Assembly (NCBI GenBank): GCA_963854835.1
Contig: OY978530.1
Span: forward strand, 36,905,639-36,969,638
DNA: 64,000 nucleotides
Reading direction: 5' to 3'
From: Megamerina dolium
Taxonomy: Eukaryota; Arthropoda; Insecta; Diptera; Megamerinidae
Every line of letters begins with the position of its first letter. The stretch's first letter is position 1. The notes below the pieces were generated by a model. That model searched no databases. It was not told where the DNA came from and worked only from the letters and a program-made list of their open reading frames with translations. A program made the position numbers and the translations under genes. Shown piece by piece: positions 10,197 to 22,249 of this stretch.

Positions 10197-11185
10197 TTTG
10201 TAAAATAAGTTGATGATAATGGTCGATGATAATGGTTACCCTTTAAATCTATTCGGCAGAACTGGATTACATCAATTAAAGGTTCCTACATATATAGATT
10301 AATTTATCTTTTGATAACGCAATTTTAGTAAAATCCTTCTAATAGTTGCTGTACAACGACACGATAACAAAATGTGACCAATACCTTGTATGGTTGATCC
10401 GGATGCATCATTTTATGGAAGAAGCTTTTGATAATATGGGTATATGCATTAGGGTGGATCACGAAAAAAAGTATCTAAAGTTCACTCTAGTTTTAGAAAT
10501 TATGTTGAAACGGGACAAAAACCTTTTTTTTTCTTAACCCTTTTAGAACCGCCAAAATGATTTTTTTTATCATAGGACAGTTGCTGATCGTCCAATTTTT
10601 AAAAGTTATAGCTTGCTTTAAAATTATCAGGGAGGGCTATAATTTCTTAATATATTACTATGAAATCGAACGAGCCTCTAAAAATAATTTTCAGTTCCCC
10701 TGATTCTACCCCTAATTAAACATTTTCCCATTATAAAATTAAAGCTCTTAGAAAACCAATAAGCTGTTCCTTTTAAATTGTGTAGCTATCTCTAACACTA
10801 AAGGGGTAATAATGAAATGAAATTTTCAATGAGGGTTGTATATACGTGTAAATATACAAATTTTGAAAATAATTTTTATAGCAGCCTTTAACTTATTACG
10901 ACAATTCTCAAGTATATGTTGTTACTCATTTGTTTGGCAAGCAAAAAGAGCCAGAAGTTGGGTCTAGAACATTTCTTAAGTTGTACTTTAATGGAAAGAA
11001 ACTGGTCCGTTTTAGTTTCTTGTGAAAAATGAACCACTCGCTATTCTTGGAATAGTGATGCCTACACACCGATGAAGAGTTAGAACAAATTTGAAATTGT
11101 AGAGCCGCCTTCTATACGGATGACGAATTAATCTCATTTCAATACTCAACTAATAAGTTTATATCAATTCCAGGCAAATAATATG
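10197..11185. other. No gene recognised
   Basis: AT-rich sequence with scattered short open stretches and no motif that I recognise on either strand. Confidence 0.5.
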
Positions 11186-12040
11186 CAGAAGAAATTATTA
11201 CATGTGAAATGCACTTCCGAAATTCAGTGGCGATGACACATTGACGTATAAAAAGGGATACAAGATTACGAACAAACAGCCAACATATTTGGTCGCGATG
11301 ATGAATGTAAATTGCTACTTGCTTGGAGTATGATCACGGGCAATGCACAGCTCTTTGTCAGAATGACGAATGCGTATACATGGAATGGCTTAGCAAGCAC
11401 TCCTGAAGAAAGCAAGTGAGCGTTGAAGATGTGTTCATGAAGCTAGAAGCAAGAGTTCGACTCAGGAATGTAAGTTTTAGCCACTATGTATTATCAATGC
11501 AAGGAATTGCGCTCGCAGCAGCTCCTATTGAGGAATGCGAATTGGTGGAATTCATCATCGACGGTTTGAGAAACAACAAGCTTCAGTGGCGTGTCTACGA
11601 TAGACGATTTAAAGAGACTGCTACCAAAATAGAAGAAGCTATCAACAAAAACAGCTACTAATATCGTAGCGAGTACTCGAGACCCCAGGTGCTTCAATTG
11701 TTCACGTTTCAGCTATTTCGGAAAAGAAATAGCACCGCATGAAAAACAAATTTAAGGATCGGGTTTTAGATGCGGTCAGCTGAATCAACAGTACAAAAAT
11801 TGCCCTATGAAGAGAGTTGCGGCATTGAGACACTGATCGAAGTAGATGAATCTTAGAGAAATGGTAAGTGTTGGTATCAACCATAATCGCTTCAGCAACC
11901 CTCGGTATAACCATATCCTTTCTTTGCTTGATACGGGCAGCCGGAGTAGCTTTTTGCTAACATCTTCAGTTTTAAAAGCAAAAGCGCAGATGCAGAAAAT
12001 TGAAATGAAGCACTTCAGAGGTATCGAAAAATCATCAATA
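11186..12040 (+). pseudogene. Decayed gypsy-like gag and protease start
   Basis: Interrupted reading frames that together resemble a Ty3/gypsy Gag-PR. A capsid-like stretch (11416-11661) includes IIDGLRNN. It is followed by relics of two CCHC-type zinc knuckles (RCFNCSRFSYFGKE near 11690, RCGQLNQQYKNCP near 11780-11810). A retroviral aspartic protease start, LLDTGSRSSFL, lies near 11925-11955. Frameshifts and stops separate the parts. Only the DTGS region, in a 98-residue open stretch (11846-12142), remains continuous. No RT follows; the element is truncated at about 12040. Confidence 0.7.
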
Positions 12041-12576
12041 AAACCAAATAAACAAATCTTTGTATTAATAATATATAATAACATTAAAAAACCATTAACA
12101 CTTCGTCTACTTTCCCCTACTTTTGGGAAAAAATTTTACTAACGTTTTCAATATATTTTTGTATTTTTCACAAGCACATGATACTAATAAAAATGATTTG
12201 AATACCAATCCTGAGAAACATAAACCAAATGTGAAAACACGGAAAATATAATTGGAATTGGATGTAAGTCCAAGTGTAATATGTATAAAAGTGAATTGGA
12301 AATATTATTATTATTATTATTATTAAAAATAAAATATTATTAATAATATTATTATTCTTATATAGTACATTACATTTAAAGAACAATTGCAATAAAAATC
12401 TTACATACTAATGAAACTCAACAAATATTGCACTAAGAAACTTAACTAAAGATAAAATTAAGGATAGAATTCAAAAATAATAATAAATAAATAAAGAAGA
12501 AAGAAAAAAAAAATAAAGTTAAGGAAAGATGAACAAAAGGTAAAAGGGTAAAAGTTAGAGAGTGAGAAGACATAAT
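12041..12576. other. No gene recognised; short (ATT)n run
   Basis: AT-rich spacer between the gypsy fragment and the TTAA-flanked MITE. An ATT trinucleotide run is present near 12305-12330, followed by a partly complementary TAATAATATTATT segment. Confidence 0.6.
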
Positions 12577-12580
12577 TTAA

Positions 12581-13469
12581 CCCTTAACGTGTAACGTCGG
12601 GTCACTTGTGCCCTGCCGAAACTGACTATACCTTGTAGCTTGAAGGGGGCGGTAGGGGCGGTTCCAAACTAGGCTGGAAAAAATTGTACACTGGAAAGCT
12701 ACTAGCTCCCCAAGGACCGACAGTTTAGTGCGTAAACAGCCGTTGTGGGAGCCAGGTCAAATTTGAAAAGTGCACAAGTGACCCGACGTTACACAGTACG
12801 TTGATCAAACGCCGGAGGTGAGTAAATTGGTTTTTCATTTATTATGATGGCTTTTCACTAGAAATTCATGTTTTTCATGTGGAATTGACAAATTTTTAGT
12901 TGTCATTTTTGTAGTTCTAAGACAGATGTTTGTTTGGAATGTGGACAATAATTTTACCACAATTTTTTATTTGTATGTTTTTTTTAACTTTTCTTTTATT
13001 AATTAGTATATTTGATGTCATTTAATAAAATTGAATAAAATAAATACATTGTTTGTTTTATTGTGAAATTGACATATTTACGTATTTTCGAAAAAATGCG
13101 ATTTTGATGTTCAAAACTTAAGTATCCTGTTTAACTGTACATATTTCCAATATTTGTTTCTTCAACGTACTGTTCTTGAGCTTTAATTTCCCGTTTGAAA
13201 ATTTAAAAAATATTGGTTTTTACCAAAGTTATGATTTTTTGAAAAAAATGTCCATTTTCCACGTTTTTGTTTGTTTAAACAGTTATATTGTTTAAACAAA
13301 TTTAAACATCGGTAATATAGCGATTGATTCTTAAAATATAATCCTCAATAAAGTTTCGTGAATTTTTTCAATTTTTTTTTAGCACTTTTACGTACATTTT
13401 CAAGAGCCGGACACAAGTGACCCGACGTTACACAAAAGAGGTGCGAAAAACGACATTACATGGCAAGGG
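12581..13469. mobile_element. piggyBac-like MITE with TTAA target duplication
   Basis: 889 bp non-coding element. Ends are CCCTT... and ...AAGGG, flanked on both sides by TTAA (12577-12580 and 13470-13473), the hallmark of piggyBac-type transposition. A subterminal 22-base repeat containing AACGTCGGGTCACTTGTG lies near the left end (about 12589-12610). It is repeated in inverted orientation at about 12771-12792 and about 13413-13434. No transposase is encoded, so it would depend on an enzyme supplied elsewhere. The interior is AT-rich. Confidence 0.8.
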
Positions 13470-13806
13470 TTAAGAAAGTTAAAGAGATTCAATGTAGTGC
13501 CGGATGAGATTGCTTCTGAAACCGCCAACATGAACAATTCGCTTGTGCCCGGATGGAAGCGAGTTCCATAGTCTAATGGCATTGACAAAGAAAAAACGAA
13601 TAGAATTCAAATGAGTAAATGGATAATGAGATAAGTGGATCGTGCATATTGAAAAATTCGCAATTTGTCATATACGAGGCGGATTGATAAAGAAGCTACC
13701 TAAGTATGAAAAAGGCAGCACAAACACATTTTTTTTTTAATTGCGGTCTGTCAAACGTCAGCCTTTAAAATTTCACCCAAATTCATCGATTAGTTTATTT
13801 GTTGTA

Positions 13807-15035
13807 CAAGGTGCGACAATTATGTATTAACACTCGAACCATATCTCAGCAACCAAGCGCGCCATCTATGTGTGAGCACATGCGTTTTGAAGCTTCAACC
13901 TTCCTCTACTAACTGTCATGGTATTTGGTTGACATTTAATGTTTATTGACATTCATTTTACAAAACACGTGTTCGTTTGATGTTGAAATTTTAACATGGA
14001 GCAAAGAGCGGTCATTAATTTGTTTATCAAGATCAAATATTTTTATATGGCATAAACGGTTTGTGGATGGCAGAGAGTCGCTGGAAGATGAAATAAAAGA
14101 AGGAAGGCCAATTTCAGTGCGGACACCGGAAGCGATCCAGAAAGTTCGTTATTTTATTACAGAAGACCGCAATGCTTCAGTAAAAATGATGGAAGAGGCC
14201 TTAAACATCAACAGAGAAACTTCACGAGGATGTTGGCAAAACAAAGGTCTGCGCGAGATTTGTTCCACACACATTGACCGCGGACTAAAAATTAATGAGA
14301 GCCAGTCATTCTAGAGACATGGTTCCAGCTGCAGAAAATGATCTAAACTTCCTGAAAACAATTGTTACGGGTGATGAAACATGGTGTTTCCAATACGATC
14401 TAGAAACCAAGCGTCAAAGTGCGGAATGAAAATCAAAAAACTCACCACAAGCCAAAAAAACACGAAAAGTTTCATCAAAAATCAAAACAATGCTCATCAC
14501 ATTCTTCGATAGCAAAGGAATTATCCACAAAGAATTTGTTCCAACTGGTCAAACAGTTACTTCCGCGTGTTACCTCGAAGTTTTGAAGCGTTTGATGTCC
14601 AGAATCCGTCGTGTTCGACCAAAATACCGCGATTCAAAAACTTGGTCTCTGTTGCTCGATAATGCACCTAGTCACATAGCACTCATTGTTCGTCAATTTT
14701 TGGCCCGGAATCAGGTACACACCTGATGTTGAATCACCCGCCGTATTCACCTGATTTGGCACCGTGCGACTTCTTTTTGTTCCCAAAACTGAAATTGAAG
14801 TTGAAAGGATGCATTTTTGATGACATTCAGACCATACAACGGGCTTCGACGAGGGCACTGGAGGCAATTCCGAAAAATGAGCTGGAACTTGCGTTTGAAT
14901 CACTATTGAATCGATGTAACAAGTGTATTGAATAAGGAGGAGAATATTTCGAATAAATATACCGAAAAATTAGCAGATATCGTGTTTTAATTGTGTTTTC
15001 TAGAGGCAGTCTTAATACATAATTGTCGTGCCTTG
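13807..15035 (+). mobile_element. Inner mariner element nested in the outer one
   Basis: 1229 bp with near-perfect inverted ends of about 24 bases (CAAGGTGCGACAATTATG at the left, one mismatch at the right). It is flanked by TA on both sides (13805-13806, 15036-15037). It is inserted in the leader of the outer mariner, so it is the younger of the two insertions. It carries a broken transposase. Confidence 0.92.
13996..14935 (+). pseudogene. Mariner transposase (inner), broken
   Basis: Start MEQRAVINLF at 13996, soon frameshifted. The helix-turn-helix part continues as FIWHKRFVDGRESLEDEIKE and NINRETSR (to about 14230). The catalytic domain follows in further frames. First Asp in VTGDETWCF (about 14370), then a TGA in place of the usual Trp (about 14427). 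Second Asp in LLLDNAPSH (about 14655). Third Asp in YSPDLAPCDFFLF (about 14745-14780). Nonsense codons and frameshifts (near 14010, 14230-14330, 14427 and 14724) inactivate it. All three catalytic aspartates are still recognisable, as in D,D34D mariners. Confidence 0.88.
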
Positions 15036-15074
15036 TAGTCGTTTGAAGTAACCAACTTTTGTGTTTCTTGAAAA

Positions 15075-15931
15075 ATGGAAAAAAGCAAATTTCGTGCAGT
15101 GATTATACACTATTATTTAAAAGGGAAAACGGCGAAAGAGACAAAAAAAAGCTCGATAAATATTACGGTGAGTCTGCTCCGTCAGATTACATGGTAAAAT
15201 ATTGGATTGCTGAATTTGAACGCGGCCGAACAAGCACTGCAACAATACCATCAACAGGAAGGCCAAAAGAGGTGGTTACTGAAGAAAATATCAAGAAAAT
15301 CCTCGATATCGTTATGAATGATCGCCTATTCAAGTTGCGTGAGATTGTTGAAATGGTACACATCTCATAAGAACGTGTGCTAAAAATTTTGCATGAACAT
15401 TTGCATATGAAAAAGCTATCGGCAAGATGGGTGCCGCGTTTGCTCAGTGTCGAACAAAAACGAGTTCGAGAGACCACTTCACAGCGGCGTTTGGACATGA
15501 TAAAGCGTAATCCTGTTGATTTTTGGCGTCGATTAATAACTCTTGATGAAACATGGGTCCACCACTACACACCTGAAACCAAAAATCAATCGAAACAATG
15601 GGTGGAAGCTGGTGGAAGTGCTCCGAAGAAGGCGAAGGCAGTGAAATCGGCTGGCAAGGTTATGGCCACTGTATTTTGGGATGCACTCGGAATATTGCTT
15701 ATCGATTATCTTGAAAAAGGATCCACAATCACAGGAAAGTACTATCGTGCATTATTGAATCAATTGAATGATGCAATCAAGAAAAAACGACCACATTTAA
15801 AGAAGAAAAAAGTGCTCTTTCTTCAAGACAACGCACCGGTTCACACAGCATTAGATACGATGGTCAAATTACTTGAAATACACTTCGAATTGGTTGATCA
15901 TCCACCTTATCGTATTATTCAGATGGTATAA
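15075..15931 (+). pseudogene. Mariner transposase (outer), third catalytic Asp deleted
   Basis: Start MEKSKFRAVIIHYYLKGKTA at 15075. A frameshift occurs in an eight-base A run near 15143, then the N-terminal domain continues to a TAA at 15368-15370. The second half (15377-15931) has KLSARWVPRLLS, the first Asp in LDETWVHHY and the second in LQDNAPVHT. The frame then passes from DHPPYR straight into a short tail, so the segment with the third Asp (the SPDLAPSD-type motif) is missing. Even without the other lesions this enzyme could not be active. Confidence 0.88.
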
Positions 15932-16389
15932 AAAAGTTGGAATATTGTCTTACTAAGTGTGTCGAAGTAAAAGGAGACTATGTTGAGAAATAAATGGTTT
16001 TAAAAAAAAAATGTTTTTTTCCTACTTAGGTAGCTTCATTATCAATCCGTAATGTAATGTTAGGGACTATTTCTTGCGTAGGACTTTTCTCTCCAAAACT
16101 CCAAGCCAAATAACTCAAAATAATAGCTCTTATGGACTCTAAATTTGAAAACAAAAATATGGACTGCACACCTTTAAGGGTGCAAAACGAGGGTAAGAGC
16201 CTAAAAATTTCAGTGAACGAGGGGGCACTTGGTCAAACATGACTAAAGTTATAGTCCACGATCAGCTGAAGGGGACACCAGGTCCCATATCCGCTGAGAA
16301 CATGGACCAAGACTAGTCGGATGGGGCACCCGGCCCTTCATCCGACAGTCTTGAGAAGATGCATGGCCAACTAAGCCAGGAGTCGGCTG

Positions 16390-17380
16390 GACCTCACATC
16401 ACTATTGAGGAGGAACGCGTTCTTCTAAAGAAGACTCTAAAACCGACAGGGTGAAGCTGTTCGGGGCTGGCCGGAAGAGGCTAAAGGCTTTACTTGCCAA
16501 GGGCATACCGCTGGAAACATTAAGGTTCTTGGCGGTAAAGCCTGCTGGGGTTATTGCGACCAGCGACGTACCCCGAAAGATCCCGATCGGATGGCTCCAC
16601 TCCGTCATCTAGCCCCAAGCCGACAAAGCGATTCGCACCTGAGGGTAAGGTTGATAGACCATGAACAGTACCTTCGACTGCGTCCACTGTGCCGGCCTGC
16701 GGAGAGATGAAGGCGGTGGTAGCGGTAGCTTCTAAAGGAGTGGCTCCACAAATCGCCACTGTGAGCGTTCCTGTTCAAAGCCAACTCTGGCTGAAGCTGT
16801 CCGCTCCAAGAAGGTCGGGGTTATCCCAAACAATTTCCCGGAGGGAATATGGTCCACTGAGGAAATTGGCAAGGTGCAGAGTTGCATCATCGACAGCGTC
16901 TGCGAGCTTCGTAGTGGCCCGCTGAAGCCTCACTTTGCAGGCTATGGTTTTAAGCCCGGATGGTTAACTATTAACTGTCTGGATGATGAAACTGTGGTCT
17001 AGTTAAAAACGATGGTACCAGCCCTGAAACCATGGGAGGGAGCCGATTTAAAGATCGTGGACGAGGCAGAAGTGACGAAGGCCAAAATCTTTGTCACATA
17101 CTTCCCTGGCTCAGTATCGTGGAAATGACCGAATTCTGGGGCAGATTGAGTCACAGAACTCGGACATTTGTGTTAGCGAATGGAGGGTGCTAAACAGGCT
17201 TCATAGAGGTGACCTTGTCCAGCTGGCTATGGCCCTGGACCCACAGTCTTCTGAAGTGGTAGAAAAGCTGGGCAACAAAGTCTTTTATGGCTTTGGCAGT
17301 GCCCAGCTAAGGCCCAGGCCAGAGGGGAACATGGCAAAAGTTAAGACCGTTGCTGCAGTCGAAAAGATTCATTGACCCTG
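16390..17380 (+). pseudogene. DUF4780-like gene relic (retroelement-associated)
   Basis: GC-richer than its surroundings. In pieces it shows AGRKRLKALLAKGIPLE (16465-16515), which resembles the N-terminal region of insect DUF4780 proteins. Later come WEGADLKIVDEAEVTKAKIF (17030-17090) and an ILGQIESQNSDICVSEWRVL ... LVQLAMALDPQS ... NKVFYGFGSAQ stretch (17130-17310), which resembles the DUF4780 fold. Many stops and frameshifts occur. These proteins are commonly found as ORF1-like parts of insect repeats, and no partner RT is attached here. The family assignment is from memory of the pattern and should be checked. Confidence 0.55.
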
Positions 17381-17490
17381 AACATATTAAGGCAAATACT
17401 ATCTTGAACCTCAGCAGCAAAGACATCAAAATCTACACTGAACTATTAACAGGTCATTGTAAACTTAATTATCACATTATGAAAATAGGT

Positions 17491-18900
<1,410 letters not shown>

Positions 18901-18949
<49 letters not shown>

Positions 18950-18954
18950 TTATA

Positions 18955-19016
<62 letters not shown>
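18901..19016. repeat. (AT)n microsatellite
   Basis: AT array with a few interruptions (ATAC, ACTT, ATG). It is the right flank of the DD41D insertion. Confidence 0.93.
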
Positions 19017-19020
<4 letters not shown>

Positions 19021-19262
19021 TACCGAAAATTTGTAGGGAATATGGCTGGTATGCTAGCTAGATGCTAGCAACGAGGCTATAGGTGCAGTTCTATCGCAAG
19101 GTGAAATTGGAAAAGACAGGCCAATAGCCTTTGCGACCTGGGCGCTCAGTGATCCCTAGAAAATGTATTCCTGGCCATCATGTGGGCTGTGAAAAATTAT
19201 CGAGCTTATCTACTCGGTAGACGGTTCAAGATCTACACCGCCCACTAGTCACTTGTAAAATT
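19017..19262 (+). pseudogene. Gypsy-like RNase H fragment
   Basis: Degraded reading frame with a recognisable RNase H: EAIGAVLSQGEIGKDRPIAF, then relics of the NYRAYLLGRRFKIYT region. Stops are present. It is isolated from any other domain, starting at the (AT)n array and ending where the copia fragment starts. Confidence 0.75.
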
Positions 19263-19339
19263 GTAAAAAATGCCAAATCAACAAAAGCTCAAAGCTTACC
19301 AAAATGCCAATCACATTGACCGACACACCATCAAGACAC

Positions 19340-20690
19340 ACAGATAATGGTTCAAATTTTACATCATGTACCTCACAAAAGCGCCGTAGATTTGATATGG
19401 CATAGACGAATTGGACGTGCAAGTAATCACGCTTTACAGAAAATAATATCTGGCGCAGCAAATGGTGTATCACATGTCTAAGAGGAAAATTGTCCCGACT
19501 TCCATTCAAGGATATAGATGTAAAGGCAATGACTATTTTGGGGATCGTGCATTCAGACCTATTGGTCTTATGGAACAAATGTTAATCGGCTGTTCTCGGT
19601 ACATGTTAACCTTCATTGACGACTATACCCGCGAGTTTTATGTGAAAACTAAAGATGAAATCGTAGACAAATTCATAAATTTCAAACTTTTTGTGGAGAA
19701 ACAGACAGGTGATGATGGAATTGAATACTGCAATTCCACTATGTCGAAGTTCCTCAACCAAAATGGAATTCTTCATGAAACAGCATCACCACACACACAG
19801 CAGCAAAACGGAATAGCTGAACGGATGAACAAAACCATCATCGAAATGACACTGTCTACGGCAGAATGAATATCCTCCCTGTGTGTCTTTTTCTAAATTG
19901 AGGGAATGGGTAGCTTGATCTGACATCACCGATTTCTGCCAACTCGCCCATTCCGCTCGATTTACTATTCTGTGTTTCTTTTTTCACTGTCTCTATTACG
20001 CGCACTCTCTCTTATATGTACTCTTCTTTCTGTTTTATCTTCACTTTTATTTTTTAACTAATTTTTTCTTATTCTTTTGATTACAATTGGCAGCGTGCGT
20101 TTCTCTCTCTCGCTCAATTTAAATTAAAAAAAGAAATCTAAATAAAAATAATAAAGTAAAACATAAAAATGAAATTATAAAACTTATAAACTTATAAATG
20201 TAAACAATAGAAAAAAAAAGAAAAATATAAATTAAGTTTAAAAGCAAGAGTGACAAAGTGAATTATTAAACCCAAACTGAGAAGAAGAGTGTGTTCTACC
20301 GTGTTCGATACTGTGGCGGCAACAACCAGTACGAGCAACATCAACGACAGCAGCTCCTCAATAACAACAATAACATCATTATCACTTCCCCACATACACA
20401 GACACGTTGCTTACTAATCGAAGTTGGATTAGAAAAGAAGTTCTGGGCTGAAGCTGCAAATACTGCAGTACTTTTGAAAAATCGCATGCCATGCAAAGGA
20501 TTGAGAAATATGACGCTTGAAGAAGCTTGGTCGAAAAAGAAAACATCACTTCAGAATCTCAAGGTATTTGGTTGTAAAGGAGTTATCCATCTACCAAAGG
20601 AAAAGCGTAAGAAAATGGACGAAAAGGGTCAGGAAGTCACTTTTATTCAATACTTTTCATTATACTTAGAAAAACTTAGAAAACAAATTA
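19340..20690 (+). pseudogene. Copia-type pol fragment (integrase), interrupted by a solo LTR
   Basis: Begins with a GAG-pre-integrase relic (LIWHRRIGRASNHALQKI near 19395-19450). The integrase core follows: YMLTFIDDYTREFYVKT (about 19600), then a damaged second Asp region, and PHTQQQNGIAERMNKTI (about 19790-19845) with the Glu. It resumes after the solo LTR at 20401 with LLIEVGLEKKFWAEAANTA, LKNRMPCKGLRNMTLEEAW and LKVFGCKGVIHLPKEKRKK, ending near 20690. The RT is absent. Stops and frameshifts are scattered. The element predates the BEL LTR inserted into it. Confidence 0.88.
19853..20400 (+). mobile_element. Solo BEL-type LTR
   Basis: 548 bp starting TGTCTACG and ending ACA, inserted in the copia integrase with a perfect 5 bp target duplication GACAC (19848-19852 and 20401-20405). 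Its start and an internal stretch (CTAAATTGAGGGAATGGG, then CATCACCGAT and CCATTCCGCT) match the 3' LTR of BEL-B at 54869 onward. It is therefore a solo LTR of that family, formed by LTR-LTR recombination (inference). Confidence 0.92.
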
Positions 20691-22090
20691 GTAAGACCAT
20701 GTTTTTGAAAGTTGATTTATAAAAGCCGTTTCATCAGATACGTATACATCCGTATGACATACCCAAAACAGCCATAACGACGCAATTTGGTCTATTTGAA
20801 TTTACGGTTATAACATTTGGGCTATGTTACGTCATAAAACATTTGAACGACTCATACACGAAGTGTTGAAAGGCCTAGGATTCGCATTCCCATAACTGGA
20901 CGACATACAAATCGCGTCGGAAAACCTTACTATGCACGAAGACTACCTCACACAGATATTTGAACGACTACGAAAGTATGGTTTGACAGTAAAAGTAGCC
21001 AAATATGAATTCGCGGTGCATGAAATTAAATTTCTCGGTCATTTAATCTTACTGCTACTTTAGGAAATAGAATCATTAAAAAGTTTCGATAAACCGATAG
21101 TAGCAAAAGACCTTAAATCCTTTTTGGCTATGATCAATTTTTACCGGAAGTTTTTGCCACAAGCGGTCGAAAATCAACGAATACTTCAAAAAATGATAAT
21201 CGCCAATAAACAAAATGCTAAAACCCCACTTCATTATTCGACGAGACTGAAGAAGCTTTTTAAAAATGCAAATTCGAACTGACAAACGCAACACTGATAT
21301 GATTTCCTGAGCCGAACGGCAACTTACTCTCCATGCCTCTGACTATGCCATAGGTGCTGCATTACACCAAAAAATTAATGATGATTTGTAACCACTAGGA
21401 TTTTTTTCGAAAAAGTTGACAGATGCTCAGAAGAAATATTGTACATACGACCGAGAGCTGCTAGCAATGTATTTAGGTGTAAAACACTTTATGTACATCC
21501 TACAAGGTAGACCATAATAATTGGGTCTATCTAACAATAATTATGCTAGGTCTACGAGCATCATTTAAGGATGATATTAAAGTATCACCGTAGAATTAGT
21601 GTATGGTACTACGCTAAGATTATCCGGGAAATTTTTCGAATCAAAAAGTTGTTATCAGACACCATACGACAAACAAAACAAATACAAATACGACAAATAA
21701 ACAAAAATTACATAAGAACTTCGACAGGTTAAAACCGACTCCAACATCCAATCACGAAAGTCAAAAAGTCTTCATTCACAAACACTTAAAGAACTGCGCA
21801 TGCGACGACAGTATGAAAGCAAGCCACCGTACGATGGATCGCACAAGATAATTACACGACTAAGTAAATGTTTTAAACTTCAAATCCGAGGAAGAGAAGT
21901 ATTAGTGTCAATGGACCGCCTGAAGCCAGCATAGATCACAAATGAAAATCTCGATCTATTGCCGCAGAGTTGCAAATTATCAGAAACAACATCATCAACC
22001 AAAATCAAACCATCAATAACTTCACAGACTATAACACAAGATTTCAATCAAGATCACTTACCATCGACATGGACATCGACCGATCAACAA
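20670..22090 (+). pseudogene. Gypsy-like pol fragment, plus strand
   Basis: RT start FLKVDL then FHQIRIHPYDIPKTAITTQF (20700-20800). An LDD catalytic box near 20897 has TAA in place of the Tyr codon. RT continues as LFERLRKYGLTVKVAKYEF and KFLGHLI in shifted frames. RNase H relics follow near 21330-21500. The integrase core is missing. From about 21600 a pol C-terminal tail is seen (VYGTTLRLSGKFFES; YDGSHKIITRLSKCFKLQIR; VSMDRLKPA). Many lesions. It lies directly against the copia fragment. Confidence 0.8.
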
Positions 22091-22249
22091 GGAATTCCAG
22101 CAAATAATTCCTTTCATTGTTTTAGTTTCGAACCTCTTAACTTTATCTTTTCTACAATATCTTCACTTCTTCGCCTCTTCATGTCAAGTGTTTTTACATA
22201 CGTTTTTACATTTTTTACAATGTAGCAACTTTAACATGAAATCGCTTTA

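Larger units (their letters stand above)
13675..16049 (+). mobile_element. Outer mariner element, interrupted by a second mariner
   Basis: Inverted ends share GATTGATAA(A/T)GAAGCTACC and the following TAAGTA. TA lies on both sides (13673-13674 and 16050-16051). The right TIR lacks a few bases found in the left one. Its 5' untranslated region is split by the inner mariner at 13807-15035. Its transposase lies at 15075-15931, broken and partly deleted. Removing the inner insertion leaves roughly 1.15 kb, slightly short for a mariner, which fits the internal deletion. Confidence 0.88.

Noticed and set aside
13400..13588. 62-codon minus-strand ORF over the MITE end
   Set aside because: It crosses the element boundary and TTAA site; no motif.
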